A DNA stretch of 64,000 bases from Candidatus Sumerlaea chitinivorans (GTDB taxonomy: Bacteria; Sumerlaeota; Sumerlaeia; Sumerlaeales; Sumerlaeaceae). The translations under genes and the position numbers were made by a program. Below, piece by piece: positions 62,721 through 64,000 of this stretch. The notes below the pieces were generated by a model that was not told the DNA's origin, ran no database searches, and saw only the letters and a program-made list of their open reading frames with translations. Within the stretch, counting starts at the first letter, position 1, and each line of letters starts with the position of its first letter. The stretch lies in contig CP030759.1 in NCBI GenBank assembly GCA_003290465.1, positions 1,455,144 to 1,519,143 of the forward strand, given 5' to 3'.

Positions 62721-63875
62721 ATGTTCAAGCCGCAAAAACACGGCAGAACGGTAAGGGGAATGGTTTTTCTGCTTCGGCGTGGACTGAGAATCCTCGTGCT
62801 GATCACCCTGTTTGCCAGCCAGCTTGGCTGGGCGCGAGTCGAAAGTCTTAGAGAGCGTCCGCTCCCGTCCCCAAACGGGCGAATGGCAGCAAACGTGGAG
62901 TGGGAGAGCCTTGGCGTGGTCGGGTTGCTGCGAATGCGACTTTATAGCCCTTCCGGTACGCCCATTGCTTCAGTTGAAGTTCCCGAGATCTCCCCAAACC
63001 CAGACGAGCTTCACTGGCTTGATGACGATTGGGTCATGTGCGAGTCTTTTTTGGGTGAGCACGCAGTGGGTTTTTTTTACGTCCATGCCCGACAACGGCG
63101 AGGGTACCTTCTGGAAATCCTACAGCCCAATCGTGGGTCAGACTGGAACTTCACGGTGAGTTACTCGGAGCCGGGAAGCACAATGACCGTTTCGTGCGTT
63201 GGGCGAGCACGATCCATGCTCTTTCCAGTTCTTTTGCGCGATTGCCCCAAAAGCGAAAACGAGTACTTTTCGTTGGAGTTTTGCCGCAACTTCGCGGATG
63301 AGGTCGACGGCTTTGTAAGTTGGAAAAAGACACAACGTATTCGCGAATTCGAGCTGATCGGTGAAGCTGCTCTTGCTGAGGGGAAGGGTGGGCTTATCGT
63401 CGCGCGCTTGGATGGGCGCCATGCCGTTCTCTACTTTCCGCTCAGTGCAACAAGCACGAAGGAAATGTTGGCCAGAGTTCGTCGTCTTGACGTTTTCACT
63501 ACGCAGTCTCAAGCGCTACTGACCTCAACTTGTTTGTTTGAGATGAGTCCGCGGTGGCTGGAGGGTACGCGCTTCGTCGTCGAATGCACCTCGTCAAGAG
63601 TGGGTGCTTCTCGGTCCAAGCCCGCAAGAATCCAACTTGCCATTGGGGAAGTGCCAGAAGCTGTGGACGGAGCGATTCGCATCAGCACGGATACGGAAGT
63701 CGTCCGCGGTCGTTCAACTCTGGTTTCGCCCTCAGAGCCTGCTGACACGGAGGATTCTGAGTTGTTAGACGATGCCGTGGATTTGGCAAGACAGACTGGG
63801 ACAACCACACCGCCTGCCATTCTTGAGTATCCGAGCGTACCTTCCTCGACCAAGAAGAAGTCTAAGCGAAACTGA
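62721..63875 (+). CDS. Secreted or membrane-anchored protein of unknown function
   Basis: 384 residues. A hydrophobic segment at about 18-38 (RILVLITLFASQLGWA) may be a signal peptide; ATG 62760 is an equally good start since neither has a well-spaced ribosome site. The mature part opens RPLPSPNGRMAANVEW and is beta-rich with repeated W and acidic positions (ELHWLDDDWVMCES), similar to sequence seen in propeller-type or TolB-like proteins. The tail is Ser/Thr/Lys-rich and ends SKRN. Family unknown. Confidence 0.65.
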   Translation: MFKPQKHGRTVRGMVFLLRRGLRILVLITLFASQLGWARVESLRERPLPSPNGRMAANVEWESLGVVGLLRMRLYSPSGTPIASVEVPEISPNPDELHWLDDDWVMCESFLGEHAVGFFYVHARQRRGYLLEILQPNRGSDWNFTVSYSEPGSTMTVSCVGRARSMLFPVLLRDCPKSENEYFSLEFCRNFADEVDGFVSWKKTQRIREFELIGEAALAEGKGGLIVARLDGRHAVLYFPLSATSTKEMLARVRRLDVFTTQSQALLTSTCLFEMSPRWLEGTRFVVECTSSRVGASRSKPARIQLAIGEVPEAVDGAIRISTDTEVVRGRSTLVSPSEPADTEDSELLDDAVDLARQTGTTTPPAILEYPSVPSSTKKKSKRN

Positions 63876-64000
63876 TATTAAGCTGATTGCCACAAGGGAA
63901 AAGTGGACGAACACACCTAACCACGGACGACAATGGGGTACGGTGCGACGAGAAATCCCCACAGGAATCCGCCGCAAAGAGGTACTTACGAGGACGCGAA
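63876..64000. other. Non-coding end of window
   Basis: After the last stop, 125 bases show no open frame with coding character or recognisable signal before the window ends. Confidence 0.4.

Noticed and set aside
1-64000. CRISPR array to match the CARF-HEPN gene
   Set aside because: I looked for regularly spaced repeats of 24-40 bases and saw none in any gap.

Overview
The window looks like a chromosomal segment of a Gram-negative-type (diderm), free-living bacterium with no close model relative. It has lipoprotein signals, an O-antigen-ligase-like protein, a Wzx-type flippase, a type IV pilin-like protein and complex I, at moderate GC. The protein mix (VIT/VWA protein, B12-controlled surface protein, LarBC, multi-CBM amylase, a lone CARF-HEPN protein, many secreted proteins of unknown role) suggests an uncultivated candidate phylum; a Sumerlaeota-like or related lineage is my guess only. 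I see no insertion sequences, prophage, CRISPR array, rRNA or tRNA. Genes are dense, often overlap by 4 to 8 bases, and run in short operons on both strands.

Layout. 1-2.9 kb (+): an ABC exporter (end of the ATPase, two ABC-2 permeases) and a membrane-anchored TPR protein. 3.2-10.7 kb (-): a lipoprotein, a DUF1611 P-loop protein and a RACo-like ferredoxin activator in one operon, preceded by a coupled amidohydrolase and GT39-like membrane glycosyltransferase. 11-17.8 kb: an OppF-type ATPase, a secreted kelch-like protein with its own terminator, an O-antigen ligase, and MalG/MalF sugar permeases. The MalF protein carries a PDZ-like insert and lies in an operon with a 1094-residue amylase (17.8-21.1 kb) that has three starch-binding modules. 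21-33 kb: an alpha/beta hydrolase, VIT-VWA protein, metallophosphoesterase, GalT, a YyaL-like lipoprotein without its CxxC motif, an NtrC-type regulator with a changed GAFTGA loop, an MFS exporter and an SH3-like secreted protein.

33.4-38.2 kb (+): a cobalamin riboswitch with a Shine-Dalgarno-masking hairpin, followed by a secreted protein and an overlapping pseudopilin, then larB-larC (nickel-pincer cofactor synthesis) and a fumarylacetoacetate-hydrolase-family enzyme. 40.6-47.4 kb (+): nuoJKLMN followed by a coupled ferritin-like protein. 47.5-51.7 kb: GT4 glycosyltransferase, flippase and MurC. 51.7-54.5 kb: an orphan CARF-HEPN (Cas02710-type) RNase divergent from an AcuC-like deacetylase, then IspF. 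54.6-64 kb: a possible structured leader, a subtilase with a domain inserted in its catalytic fold, RecA, an RmlC-like epimerase, PheA, a DnaD-like/DnaC-like pair, and two secreted proteins of unknown function, the first coupled to a 16-codon leader ORF.

Most notable signals: (1) the B12 riboswitch controlling a surface protein plus pseudopilin; (2) a shared C-terminal end (D-W-x-L-[F/Y]-E) on two unrelated secreted proteins, with a weaker match on the subtilase; (3) the stand-alone CARF-HEPN protein with no cyclase or CRISPR locus nearby; (4) the PDZ-like insert in a sugar permease; (5) nested, mutually exclusive inverted repeats upstream of the subtilase. Functional calls rest on motif recognition; no database search was run.
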